Source: Symbiobacterium terraclitae
GTDB taxonomy: Bacteria > Bacillota > Sulfobacillia > Symbiobacteriales > Symbiobacteriaceae
DNA: 64,000 nucleotides
Direction: 5' to 3'
Assembly (NCBI RefSeq): GCF_017874315.1
Contig: NZ_JAGGLG010000001.1
Coordinates: forward strand, 124,001-188,000
Positions 41,332 to 49,412 of this stretch are shown one piece after another; the first letter of the stretch is position 1, and the number at the start of each line of letters is the position of its first letter. Under the pieces are notes generated by a model. That model worked only from the letters and a program-made list of their open reading frames with translations. It was not told where the DNA came from and did not search any database. The position numbers and the translations under genes are program-made.

Positions 41332-42285
41332 ATGAGCCCGGTTCATGGTCGGAGGCTGCTGGGCGATCTGCTGGTCATCGCCGGCGCCTCACTGTGGGGG
41401 ACCCTCGGAATCGTCGTGAAGTCGCTGTACGAGAGCGGACTCTCCACCGAGGTCATCGTCACGGTGCGGGCGACGCTGGCCACGGTGCTGCTTCTCGCGC
41501 TGCTGGGCACGATCCGGCCGGCGCTGCTGCGCGTTCACCTCAGGGATGTGCCCCTGTTCGCCCTCTACGGGCTGGTGAGTGTGGCCGCGTTCAACCTGCT
41601 GTACTTTGCCACGATCCAGCGCCTCTCGGTGGCTGCCGCGGCGGTGCTGATGTACACGGCGCCCGCCTTCGTCGCCGTCGCGTCCTATCTGACGCTGGGT
41701 GAGCCGCTCACCCGGACCAAGGTGACGGCGCTGGTGCTCACCCTGGTCGGCTGCGCCCTGGTGGCCCGGGCGTACGAGCCCGACACCTTCAGGGGCCAGG
41801 CCCTGGGCCTGCTCACCGGGCTGGGGTCCGGGTTCACCTACGGGATGTACTCGGTCTTCGGCAAGCACGCTCTGAAGCGGTACAAGACCTGGACCGTGCA
41901 GGTCTACGCGCTGGCGGCCGGCGCCCTGCCCCTGCTCCTGCTGTACGGGCGGGAGGCCGCCGTCACCGTGGTCCGCTCCCCGCAGGGGATTCCCGGGCTG
42001 CTCTACCTGGCCCTCGTGACGACGCTGGGTGCCTACGGCCTCTACCTGGCCGGGCTGCAGCGGGTGGAGGCCAGCCGGGCGAGCATCATCTCGACCATCG
42101 AACCCGTCATCGCCGCCCTGCTCGGGTTCTGGGTGTTGCACGAGTCCCTGAGCCTCGCCCAGGTCGCGGGCATCGTGCTCGTGCTGGTCAGCGCAATCGT
42201 CCTGAACCTGCCGGCGGAGACGTCCGGTGCGGCGGCCGAAGGGGGAGGGGCCGCCGCAGACGGCGGCAGCGTGAGCGGAGACTAA
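41332..42285 (+). CDS. EamA-family (DMT) transporter
   Basis: A 317-residue membrane protein with ten hydrophobic helices in two EamA halves: ASLWGTLGIVVKSLYESG at the start of the first, LGSGFTYGMYSVFGKHAL at the start of the second, and TIEPVIAALLGFWVLHESLS near the end. Members export amino acids or small metabolites; substrate unknown. A Gly/Ala-rich tail of about 25 residues follows the last helix. ATG at 41332, with GGGGGA upstream. Confidence 0.88.
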   Translation: MSPVHGRRLLGDLLVIAGASLWGTLGIVVKSLYESGLSTEVIVTVRATLATVLLLALLGTIRPALLRVHLRDVPLFALYGLVSVAAFNLLYFATIQRLSVAAAAVLMYTAPAFVAVASYLTLGEPLTRTKVTALVLTLVGCALVARAYEPDTFRGQALGLLTGLGSGFTYGMYSVFGKHALKRYKTWTVQVYALAAGALPLLLLYGREAAVTVVRSPQGIPGLLYLALVTTLGAYGLYLAGLQRVEASRASIISTIEPVIAALLGFWVLHESLSLAQVAGIVLVLVSAIVLNLPAETSGAAAEGGGAAADGGSVSGD

Positions 42286-42295
42286 CCATCATGCA

Positions 42296-42325
42296 GGGAC
42301 CGGGGCTGAGGTCAGCCCCGGTCCC
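42296..42325. terminator. Bidirectional terminator
   Basis: A 13-bp perfect stem (42296-42308 with 42313-42325) around AGGT. The stop codon of the facing gene (42314-42312) lies in it. Confidence 0.8.
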
Positions 42326-42707
42326 CCGCATCCAGCAGGCTCGGGAGGGTCGGCAGCACCAGCGAGGTCTCGGGCGCGAAGAGCTCGCCCTCCCACCCCG
42401 GCTCCCGGTAGAGGGGAAAGGGGGAGAGCACCAGGGTCCGGCCCCGCACCAGGGCGGCGATGAGCTGGTTGTGCACGCCGTCCACGAGGGCGATCCGCAG
42501 GGGGGCTGCGCCCTCGTAGACCACCTCGAGCACGTGCGCCCGCTGCTCGGGTGCGAAGCGCCAGGCGGCCTCGTAGGCGGTGGGCCGGTCGGCCAGGAGC
42601 GCGAGCAGGGACTCCGTCCAGCCGGGGCAGTAGATGGCGACGGCCTGCCGGGCCGGGCCGCTGAACTCGGCGGCCTGGGTGGGCAGGTGCACGGGCGAAT
42701 CTGTCAT
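42312..42707 (-). CDS. Unknown protein
   Basis: A 131-residue soluble protein that I do not recognise. The middle (AAWRFAPEQRAHVLEVVYEG, APLRIALVDGVHNQLIAALV) reads as alternating strands and helices, and the end is LVLPTLPSLLDAGDRG. ATG at 42707 after AAGGAGAAG. It might be transcribed after the histidine phosphatase gene, 228 bases upstream on the same strand. No domain call. Confidence 0.55.
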   Translation of the reverse strand: MTDSPVHLPTQAAEFSGPARQAVAIYCPGWTESLLALLADRPTAYEAAWRFAPEQRAHVLEVVYEGAAPLRIALVDGVHNQLIAALVRGRTLVLSPFPLYREPGWEGELFAPETSLVLPTLPSLLDAGDRG

Positions 42708-42934
42708 GGCGTCTTCTCCTTGACGGGGCCGGATGAGGGCTTCGCTTGGTCGGTCGGTTCTGTCTGCCCTAGGTTTTGCCATTCTGGTGTACCTGTACTT
42801 CATGGTGGCGATCATCCGGTAGCACGGTGGCGCAGACGCCTGGTCCGGGCCGCGCACGTCGCACACCGAACAGAGAGACATCCTGTAAGCGGCAGGGCGG
42901 GGCCGTCGCTTCCTTGCCGTGTTGTTGAATCCGA

Positions 42935-43471
42935 CTACAGGTCTGACGAAGGCAATTGGTAAACGGTGTGCTCCCCGCAGGCCACGGACCGCCCCGTCAG
43001 CGCCTCGATGACGGTGCCGTGGCAGACGACGATGGTGTGATCCTGGTCCGAGTACCGGTGCAGCACGTCCAGAACCCGCCGGCGCACCTGCGACAGCGGC
43101 TCCCAGCCGCGCGGCTGACCCTCCGGCCACTCGCCGCCGCAGCGGGCCATTTCCGCCGCGGCGGCCAGCGCGACGGCACTGGAATCGTAGGCCTGAGTCA
43201 GGTCCGGAAGCCACTCGTGCAGGTCGAACTCCACGGCGAGGGGCAGGTCGAGGGCCCGGCTGATGACGGCGGCGGTCTGCAGCGCCCGCGTCAGGGGCGA
43301 GGAGAGCACCAGGCGGGCCGGAGCGTGGCGCAGGCGGTCGGCGGCTGCCCCGGCCTCGGTGACGCCCCGCGGCGAAAGGGGAACCCAGTCGCGCATGCCG
43401 CCCCGGAGCCGGCGCGCCTCCGCGAGGTCGTAGCGGGCGGTGCCGTGCCTGACGAGTATGAACGTCGCGAT
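42935..43471 (-). CDS. Histidine phosphatase (RHG type) with apparent ATC start
   Basis: A 178-residue phosphoglycerate-mutase-fold phosphatase. The catalytic RHG is in ATFILVRHGTARYD, with the second His in IVVCHGTVIEAL, RLVLSSPLTRALQTA (Arg) and FDLHEWLPDL (Glu region). The RHG lies upstream of the first ordinary start in this frame (ATG at 43396), which would delete the active site. The only codon at proper distance (7 bases) from the strong GAGGAGGG site is ATC at 43471-43469; an in-frame TGA precedes the ribosome site. CobC, GpmB or other small phosphatase roles are possible. Confidence 0.75.
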   Translation of the reverse strand: MATFILVRHGTARYDLAEARRLRGGMRDWVPLSPRGVTEAGAAADRLRHAPARLVLSSPLTRALQTAAVISRALDLPLAVEFDLHEWLPDLTQAYDSSAVALAAAAEMARCGGEWPEGQPRGWEPLSQVRRRVLDVLHRYSDQDHTIVVCHGTVIEALTGRSVACGEHTVYQLPSSDL

Positions 43472-43601
43472 CGCAAACCCTCCTCAAGTGCAGTGACTCC
43501 CCGGCAGATTCGCCCCCACCGGTGCATCATCCTCCCCTGGCGCCCCGCACGGCCAGGGCCTGGGGGCGCTCACACCCGCAGAAATCCGTCAACGGAAACG
43601 C

Positions 43602-43630
43602 TTGCCTCCGCGTGCGAGTCATGCCACAAT
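43602..43630 (+). promoter_or_regulatory. Promoter of the membrane-anchored helical protein gene
   Basis: TTGCCT (43602-43607), 17 bases, CACAAT (43625-43630). Confidence 0.55.
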
Positions 43631-43670
43631 GTGACGGTGGGGATATTCCCTGGAGGAGTGAACAATCGCA

Positions 43671-44141
43671 GTGTTTACCTGGTGGCAATGGCTTCTCATC
43701 GTGCTGGCCGGCCTCGGCGTCGGCTTCTTTATCCTCATCCAGACCCCGTGGTTCAAGGTTCGGAAGTACGCAATGGACCTGAAGCGCATCTACGACAAGC
43801 ACAAGCTCCAGGAGAAGGCCGAGCAGGCGCAGGCCCTCGGTCAGAACCCCAACCAGAACCCGGTGCTCCTGCGCAAGCCGCTGCGAGAGCTGATCTCCAC
43901 ATACGAGGCGCTCATCGCCGACATGAACAAGCTCAAGGTCCCCGCCAAGGCGCAGACGCTCCACGAACTCTCCGTCAACGCCGCAAAGGAGTCGCTGGCG
44001 ATGTACCAGATGGCCGCCGTCGGCGGCTTCCGCCAGAAGGCGCTTCTGGAGCGGCACAAGAAGGTCCAGCGGATGCAGGAGCAGATCCAGGCGGAGATGG
44101 AAAAGCTATACGGCAAGCCCAAGGAGCCCAAGAAGAAGTAA
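43671..44141 (+). CDS. Membrane-anchored helical protein
   Basis: A 156-residue protein with one N-terminal membrane helix (WQWLLIVLAGLGVGFFILI) and a long basic helical domain ending KPKEPKKK. The middle (LRKPLRELISTYEALIADMN, VQRMQEQIQAEMEKLYG) suggests a coiled coil. GTG at 43671; GGAGGAG lies about 12 bases upstream, a little far. It precedes mutL by 80 bases. No family recognised. Confidence 0.65.
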   Translation: MFTWWQWLLIVLAGLGVGFFILIQTPWFKVRKYAMDLKRIYDKHKLQEKAEQAQALGQNPNQNPVLLRKPLRELISTYEALIADMNKLKVPAKAQTLHELSVNAAKESLAMYQMAAVGGFRQKALLERHKKVQRMQEQIQAEMEKLYGKPKEPKKK

Positions 44142-44221
44142 GCCCAGCGGCGGCGGCCTCCGGCGTGGAGGGCGCCGCCGAACTGTAAGCGGTCCTCTGC
44201 AGCCGCGTCGGAGGTGACCCC

Positions 44222-46168
44222 ATGGCACGGATTCACCTGCTAGACGAACAGACCGCCAACCAGATCGCCGCCGGCGAGGTGGTGGAGCGGCCGGCCAGCG
44301 TGGTGAAGGAGCTGGTCGAGAACGCCCTGGACGCGGGGGCGAAGCGCATCGTCGTCGAGGTGAGCGGCGGCGGGCGCGACCTGGTGCGGGTCAGCGACGA
44401 CGGCTCCGGCATGCTGCCCGAGGACGCCAGGCTGGCCCTGCAGCGGCACGCCACCTCCAAGATCCGCACCGCCGACGACCTCTCCTGCATCACCACCATG
44501 GGCTTCCGCGGCGAGGCGCTGCCCTCCATCGCCGCCGTCGCCCAGTTCGAGCTGGTCACCCGTCCCCACGACCAGCTGGCAGGCTACCGCATCGTCGTGG
44601 AGGGCGGGCAGATCACCGAGGCGGGCGAGCACGGCTGCCCAGCCGGCACCCGGGTGACGGTGCGCAACCTCTTCTACAACGTCCCTGCCCGGCTGAAGTA
44701 CCTGAAGACCAACGCCACGGAGATGGGCCAGATCGGCGACATGCTCACCCGGCTCGCCCTGGCCAACCCGGACGTGGCCTTCCGCTTCCACAGCGGCCAG
44801 GTCCAGGTGTTCGCCACCCCGGGCAACGGCGACCTGATGGGGGCCATCACCGCGCTCCTGGGCCGCGAGGTGGCCAAGGAGCTGATCCCCGTCGACTACC
44901 GGGACGACGCCGCCCGGGTCTGGGGCTACATCGGCCGCCCGTCCATCGCCCGGGCCGGGCGCAACCACCAGTACTTCTTCGTCAACCGGCGCGCCATCCG
45001 CACCATCGGCGCCCGCTACGCCCTGGAGGAGGCCTACGCCCACCTGCTGCCGGGCGGGCGCTATCCGGTTTGCATCCTCTTCATCGAGGTGGAGCCCCGG
45101 GAGGTGGACGTGAACGTGCACCCCACCAAGGCCGAGGTCCGCTTCGAGCGGGACCGGGAGGTGCGGGCCGCCGTCTACAAGGCCGCGCGCCAGGGGCTGG
45201 GCGGGGCGCTCCTGATCCCCGGCACCGAGATCACCGCCGACGGCGAGGTACAGGTGCCGGACCGGGCCGCCGAGAAGGCTGCCATCCAGCGCGGATGGGT
45301 GCCCCCGGGGGCCCGCCGCCCCGGCGAGGGGGGCGGGCGCGCCGCACCCCCGCCGTGGCAGGCCGGCGGAGCGCAGACAGCGCGGAGTAGCGCCGCCGAG
45401 ACTGCGGCACCCTACGGGGGACGAAGCGCGGCGCCTCCGGAAAGCTGGGGCCCCGCGCCGCTCCCTGCCGGCGGCCTGCAGTCGATCCTGGCCGACCGGG
45501 CGGCCGGCGAGGTCGCCGCCACAGGGATTACTCAGGTGACGCAGGCGATCCTGGTTCCCCACCCCACGGACCCGGCGGGGCTGATCCGGGCCCTGCGTCC
45601 GCTGGGGCAGATCCACCGCTCCTACATCGCCTGCGACGGGCCGGAGGGGCTGTACCTCATCGACCAGCACGCCGCGCACGAGCGCATCTTCTTCGAACGG
45701 CTCTACCGCGCTGCGGAGGAGGCGGAGGCGGCGGTGCAGCCGCTCCTCTTCCCGATCACCCTCGACCTCACCCCGGCGCAGATGGCGCTGTGGCAGGAGA
45801 ACGCCGCGATCTTCGCGGAGAGCGGGTTCGAGGCCGAGCCCTTCGGCGGCAGCACCCTGCTGATCCAGGGCGTTCCGGCCGGTCTGGGGCCCGACCACGT
45901 CGCACGCCTGGTCTCCGACTTCCTGGACCGCCTCCAGGAGGAGCGGATCGCGCCCGGCACGTCCGTCACCGACCGGCGGCGGCGGGTCGTGGCGGCCATG
46001 GCGGCGTGCAAGGCGGCCATCAAGGCGCGGGACGCCCTGCAGCCGGAGGACATCGCCGCGCTCCTCTCCGACCTCGCGGCCTGCGAGTCGCCGGCCACCT
46101 GCCCCCACGGGCGGCCGACGATCATCTGCGTGCCGGTGGAGGAACTGGAGAAGAGGTTCAAGCGATGA
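44222..46168 (+). CDS. mutL: DNA mismatch repair protein MutL
   Basis: A 648-residue protein. The GHKL ATPase domain is clear (IAAGEVVERPASVVKELVEN, DDGSGMLPEDARLAL, TMGFRGEALPSIAAV), and a Gly/Pro/Ala-rich linker (about 355-425) joins it to the C-terminal nuclease domain. That domain has DQHAAHERIFFERL, ACKAAIKARDAL and CPHGRPTIIC, the metal-dependent endonuclease motifs of Gram-positive MutL. ATG at 44222 after GGAGGTGA. The stop overlaps the miaA start (ATGA). Confidence 0.95.
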   Translation: MARIHLLDEQTANQIAAGEVVERPASVVKELVENALDAGAKRIVVEVSGGGRDLVRVSDDGSGMLPEDARLALQRHATSKIRTADDLSCITTMGFRGEALPSIAAVAQFELVTRPHDQLAGYRIVVEGGQITEAGEHGCPAGTRVTVRNLFYNVPARLKYLKTNATEMGQIGDMLTRLALANPDVAFRFHSGQVQVFATPGNGDLMGAITALLGREVAKELIPVDYRDDAARVWGYIGRPSIARAGRNHQYFFVNRRAIRTIGARYALEEAYAHLLPGGRYPVCILFIEVEPREVDVNVHPTKAEVRFERDREVRAAVYKAARQGLGGALLIPGTEITADGEVQVPDRAAEKAAIQRGWVPPGARRPGEGGGRAAPPPWQAGGAQTARSSAAETAAPYGGRSAAPPESWGPAPLPAGGLQSILADRAAGEVAATGITQVTQAILVPHPTDPAGLIRALRPLGQIHRSYIACDGPEGLYLIDQHAAHERIFFERLYRAAEEAEAAVQPLLFPITLDLTPAQMALWQENAAIFAESGFEAEPFGGSTLLIQGVPAGLGPDHVARLVSDFLDRLQEERIAPGTSVTDRRRRVVAAMAACKAAIKARDALQPEDIAALLSDLAACESPATCPHGRPTIICVPVEELEKRFKR

Positions 46169-47097
46169 AGCTGCCTCTTCTGGTGCTGGTCGGCCCCACT
46201 GCGGTGGGCAAGACCGCCCTCTCGGTGGCGGTGGCGCAGGAAGTGGGGGCGGAGATCATCTCCGGCGACTCGATGCAGGTCTACCGCGGGATGGACGTGG
46301 GCACCGCCAAGATCACCCCGGAGGAGATGGGGGGCGTGCCCCACCACCTCATCGACATCAAGGATCCGGACGAGGAGTTCTCGGTGGCCGAGTTCCAGGC
46401 CCGGGTGGACAGGCTGGTGCGCGTGATCCACGCCCGGGGCCGGCTGCCGATGCTGGTGGGCGGCACGGGGCTCTACGTGCGGGCGGTGGTGGAGGACTAC
46501 ACCTTCACGGAACTGGAACCCGACCCGGAGCTGCGGCAGCGGCTCCGGGAGGAGGAGGCGCGCAACGGGCCCGGCTACCTGCATGCGCGCCTGGTAGAGG
46601 TGGACCCCGTCTCGGCGGCCCGCCTGCACCCCAACGACATCATCCGCATCGTGCGGGCGCTGGAGGTCTACCACCTGACCGGGGTGCCCATCTCCGCCAC
46701 GCAGACCGCCGCGTTGTCCGAGCCGCGGTACGACGACCTGATGATCGGCCTGACGATGGACCGGCAGCAGCTTTACGCCCGCATCGACGAGCGGGTGGAC
46801 GCAATGCTGGCCGCCGGCTGGCTTGACGAGGTGAAGCGGCTCCTCCACAGGTACCCCCCGCACCTGAAGCCGATGGAGGCCCTGGGCTACCGGGAGCTGG
46901 TCCTCTACCTGCGGGGGATGCTCACCTGGGCGGAGGCCGTGGCCCTGATCAAGCGGAACACGCGCCGCTTCGCCAAGCGGCAGTTCACCTGGTTCCGGCG
47001 GGAGCGCCGCCTGATCTGGCTGGACGTGACGACCCCGGAGGCGCGAAACCGGGCCCGGGCCGAGGTCGTCAGACTGGTGAAAGAGAAGTGGCCCTAA
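46165..47097 (+). CDS. miaA: tRNA dimethylallyltransferase MiaA
   Basis: A 310-residue enzyme that puts the dimethylallyl group on A37 of tRNAs reading UNN codons; MiaB then adds the methylthio group. Motifs: P-loop VLVGPTAVGKTALSVAVA, IISGDSMQVYRGMDVGTAKI, GVPHHLIDIKDP, VGGTGLYVRAVV and RRFAKRQFTWFRR. ATG at 46165 overlaps mutL by 4 bases, and hfq follows at 24 bases. Confidence 0.95.
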   Translation: MKLPLLVLVGPTAVGKTALSVAVAQEVGAEIISGDSMQVYRGMDVGTAKITPEEMGGVPHHLIDIKDPDEEFSVAEFQARVDRLVRVIHARGRLPMLVGGTGLYVRAVVEDYTFTELEPDPELRQRLREEEARNGPGYLHARLVEVDPVSAARLHPNDIIRIVRALEVYHLTGVPISATQTAALSEPRYDDLMIGLTMDRQQLYARIDERVDAMLAAGWLDEVKRLLHRYPPHLKPMEALGYRELVLYLRGMLTWAEAVALIKRNTRRFAKRQFTWFRRERRLIWLDVTTPEARNRARAEVVRLVKEKWP

Positions 47098-47121
47098 CAG
47101 AGAGAGGGAGGGGCGGATCGA

Positions 47122-47394
47122 GTGACCAAGGCACAGGCCAACCTGCAGGATGGCTTCCTGAACCTCCTGCGGAAGGAGAACGTCCCGGTGACCGTCTTCC
47201 TGGTCAACGGCTACCAGCTCAAGGGACAGATTCGCGGCTTCGACAGCTTCACCGTCGCGGTGGAGGGCGAGGGCAAGATTCAACTGGTGTACAAGCACGC
47301 GCTCTCCACGATCACGCCGATGCGCCCGCTTCCCATGACGATCGCCCAGCTGATGCGGGGCGAGGAGGGGCAGGAGACGGAGCAGGGAGCATAA
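47122..47394 (+). CDS. hfq: RNA chaperone Hfq
   Basis: A 90-residue Sm-like protein: [39 protein letters not shown] (Sm1) and [13 protein letters not shown] (Sm2, with YKHA). It forms hexamer rings that bind AU-rich RNA. The miaA-hfq order is widely conserved. GTG at 47122 after GAGAGGGAGG. The tail is about 20 residues longer than in Bacillus Hfq. Confidence 0.95.
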   Translation: MTKAQANLQDGFLNLLRKENVPVTVFLVNGYQLKGQIRGFDSFTVAVEGEGKIQLVYKHALSTITPMRPLPMTIAQLMRGEEGQETEQGA

Positions 47395-47399
47395 GCAGC

Positions 47400-47428
47400 G
47401 GGGACCGCCGCAGGGCGGTCCCCTTCTT
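47400..47428 (+). terminator. Terminator after hfq
   Basis: GGGGACCGCC (47400-47409), loop GCAG, GGCGGTCCCC (47414-47423), TTCTT. Confidence 0.85.
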
Positions 47429-47429
47429 G

Positions 47430-48452
47430 CTACCACAAGTCCTGCCCGGCCCAGGGGCGGCCGGCGGCGCTGGCCGAGACGGCCTCCTCCAGGTCTGTGC
47501 GGGTGATGGCCATCAGCTCCTCCCGGGTGGCGTCGGGCCTGTGCACCAGCCGCAGGGCCTGGCAGCGAATCGCCCGCTCGACCAGGTTCCGGATCGCGCG
47601 CGCATTGCCCTGCTCGCCCCCCGTCAGCCAGGCCCTGCCGCGGAGGATCTGGCGCAGGGCCGTACGGCCGTCGGGGGTGAGCTGGTAGTCGCGCCGCCGG
47701 AGCATCATCTCGGCGATGGCCAGCAGCTCCTCGGGCGTGTAGTCGGGGAAGTGCAGCATGAGCGAGAAGCGGGACCGGAGGCCCGGGTTCTGGCGCAGGA
47801 ACCAGGCCATCTCGTCCGGGTAACCGGCCAGGATGAGGATCAGCTCGCCCCGGTGCTCCTCCATCGCCCGCACCAGGTGATCGATGGCCTCCTTCCCGAA
47901 GTCGCGCTCACCGCCGCGGGCAAGCGAGTACGCTTCGTCGATGAACAGTACGCCCCCCGTGGCACGCCGCACCACGTCCCGCGTCCGCTGCGCCGTGTGG
48001 CCGATGTACTCGCCCACCAGGTCGGCCCGTTCGACCTCGACCATGTGCCCCTTGGGCAGCACGCCCATCTCCTTGAACAGCCGGCCCAGCAGCCGGGCCA
48101 CGGTGGTCTTGCCAGTGCCCGGGTTGCCGGTGAAGACCATGTGCAGGCTGGTGGGCTCTGTGGCCAGGCCGGCGCGCTGCCGCCTGAGCTGGATCGCCAC
48201 GTAGGCCTGGATCTCCCGCACCAGCTGCTTCACCTGGCCGAGGCCCACCAGGCCGTCCAGTTCGGCCACGATCGCCTGCACCCGCCGCTCCCGCTCCTGC
48301 TCCGACTCGGCCGCCGCCCGGGACTCCTGCGCCGATGCGGAGCGCCGGCGGCGCAGCTCCACCGCCATCTGCAGGGCATCCGCCGGGGTGATCCGGCCCT
48401 CCCGCAGCCAGCTGCTGATCTCCTCCATGCGCTGTGGCCTCAGTCTGGCCAT
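47430..48452 (-). CDS. spoVK: Stage V sporulation protein K (AAA+ ATPase)
   Basis: A 340-residue CbbX/SpoVK-type AAA+ ATPase. Walker A is VFTGNPGTGKTTVARLLGR, Walker B is GGVLFIDEAYSLA, and the SpoVK family pieces LVGEYIGHTAQRT and ILAGYPDEMAWFLRQNPGL are present. It assists late spore formation in the mother cell; CbbX itself acts on Rubisco. An N-terminal helical part of about 80 residues precedes the core. ATG at 48452, with GAGGTGG upstream; the longer frame to 48500 has no site. It is convergent with hfq, unlike Bacillus, where it follows co-directionally. Confidence 0.88.
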   Translation of the reverse strand: MARLRPQRMEEISSWLREGRITPADALQMAVELRRRRSASAQESRAAAESEQERERRVQAIVAELDGLVGLGQVKQLVREIQAYVAIQLRRQRAGLATEPTSLHMVFTGNPGTGKTTVARLLGRLFKEMGVLPKGHMVEVERADLVGEYIGHTAQRTRDVVRRATGGVLFIDEAYSLARGGERDFGKEAIDHLVRAMEEHRGELILILAGYPDEMAWFLRQNPGLRSRFSLMLHFPDYTPEELLAIAEMMLRRRDYQLTPDGRTALRQILRGRAWLTGGEQGNARAIRNLVERAIRCQALRLVHRPDATREELMAITRTDLEEAVSASAAGRPWAGQDLW

Positions 48453-48564
48453 GCACTCCACCTCGTGGGAAGGATACGCATGCAGCAGCCGGCTGAGCAT
48501 GCGGGCCCGTCCCGTTGTCGGAAAGTGGTGCCGAAGGCGGGAACTGGAAACCCCCTCCCAGCCG

Positions 48565-48592
48565 TTACAACGGTTGGGATTTGTGTTATACT
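48565..48592 (+). promoter_or_regulatory. Extended -10 promoter for the GreA-like gene
   Basis: TTACAA (48565-48570), 16 bases, TATACT (48587-48592) preceded by TGT, an extended -10. An 8-bp leader hairpin (48610-48634) follows. Confidence 0.65.
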
Positions 48593-48695
48593 AGTCCCAA
48601 GAGATGATGCCACTCCGTTCCCAGAGCGGAGTGGTTCCGTATGTCGGCGAACGCCGGTGAAGGCGTTGAACTTCCAAGCGAAAGGTTGTGATCGT

Positions 48696-49160
48696 GTGGT
48701 TCGGGCACGGCCGCCTTCCGAGGTTGAACGCATTCGCACACGGGTGAGCAGCCGCCTGCGAATACTGGAGGAGCTTCTCAACACCGAGATGGAGGAGTAC
48801 TTCTCGAGCCCCGGGAGCGCTGGAGGGCAGTACAGCGTGCGCCAGCAACTGCGTCGCTACGTGGAGGTGGCCGGCCAGCTGCTGGACAGGCTGGGCGAAC
48901 AGCCGGGCGACTCGACCGTGGACGTCGTGTTCATGGACATGCCCGTGACGCTGGTGGACGAGGCCGACGGCAGCGAGGCGGTCTACGTGGTTGTGGGTCC
49001 CGACGAGGGCGACCCGGCCAGGGGCCACATCTCCTGTCTGTCGCCCCTCGGGCTGGCCCTCCTGCTCCGGCGCGTGAACGAGCGGGTCGTCATCGACGCC
49101 CCCGGGGGGCAGTTCACCTACCGCATCGCCGCGGTCAGTACGGAACCGTTGGCCCAGTGA
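48696..49160 (+). CDS. GreA/GreB C-terminal-domain protein
   Basis: A 154-residue protein. The second half has the GreA C-terminal (FKBP-like) pattern: VTLVDEADGSEAVYVVVGPD, HISCLSPLGLALLLRRV and VVIDAPGGQFTYRIAAVS. The N-terminal half (RLRILEELLNTEMEEYF) is short and not the full Gre coiled coil, so it may bind RNA polymerase without cleavage stimulation, as Rnk or GreA-related factors do. GTG at 48696, 10 bases from AAAGG. It follows its own promoter. Confidence 0.75.
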   Translation: MVRARPPSEVERIRTRVSSRLRILEELLNTEMEEYFSSPGSAGGQYSVRQQLRRYVEVAGQLLDRLGEQPGDSTVDVVFMDMPVTLVDEADGSEAVYVVVGPDEGDPARGHISCLSPLGLALLLRRVNERVVIDAPGGQFTYRIAAVSTEPLAQ

Positions 49161-49412
49161 GAGTTCGGCGGGGAACGACCCCGCCGCCTGCGCGTCTGGC
49201 GCCGGCCGCGTGAGGCCTGGCTGCGCCGTGCGTGCTGGTCCGCGTGCGCGGACGGATCATGTTTTAGCCATACACGGGTGCCGGATATTGCTGAAATGAC
49301 TAGAGCCAACGGGTTAGTGAATGTGGTCACAAGATGGCACCCAAAGGGAATGGCGGCTCAGGACGGCGACCAGTATGCTCCAAGTAGACACGCCCACGAG
49401 GAGGGATAGTTC
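49161..49412 (+). other. Intergenic region ahead of the dicarboxylate carrier
   Basis: A weak hairpin GGCGGGG/CCCCGCC (49167-49185) without T-run follows the GreA-like gene. A possible promoter (TTTAGC, 17 bases, TATTGC at about 49296) and the Rex-like site lie further on. No gene is seen. Confidence 0.4.
49315..49332 (+). promoter_or_regulatory. Rex-like operator
   Basis: TAGTGAATGTGGTCACAA matches the Rex consensus TTGTGAA-N4-TTCACAA at 12 of 14 arm positions. It sits about 80 bases before the dicarboxylate carrier. Rex senses NADH/NAD and controls fermentation genes in Gram-positive bacteria. No rex gene is in the window. Confidence 0.45.
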
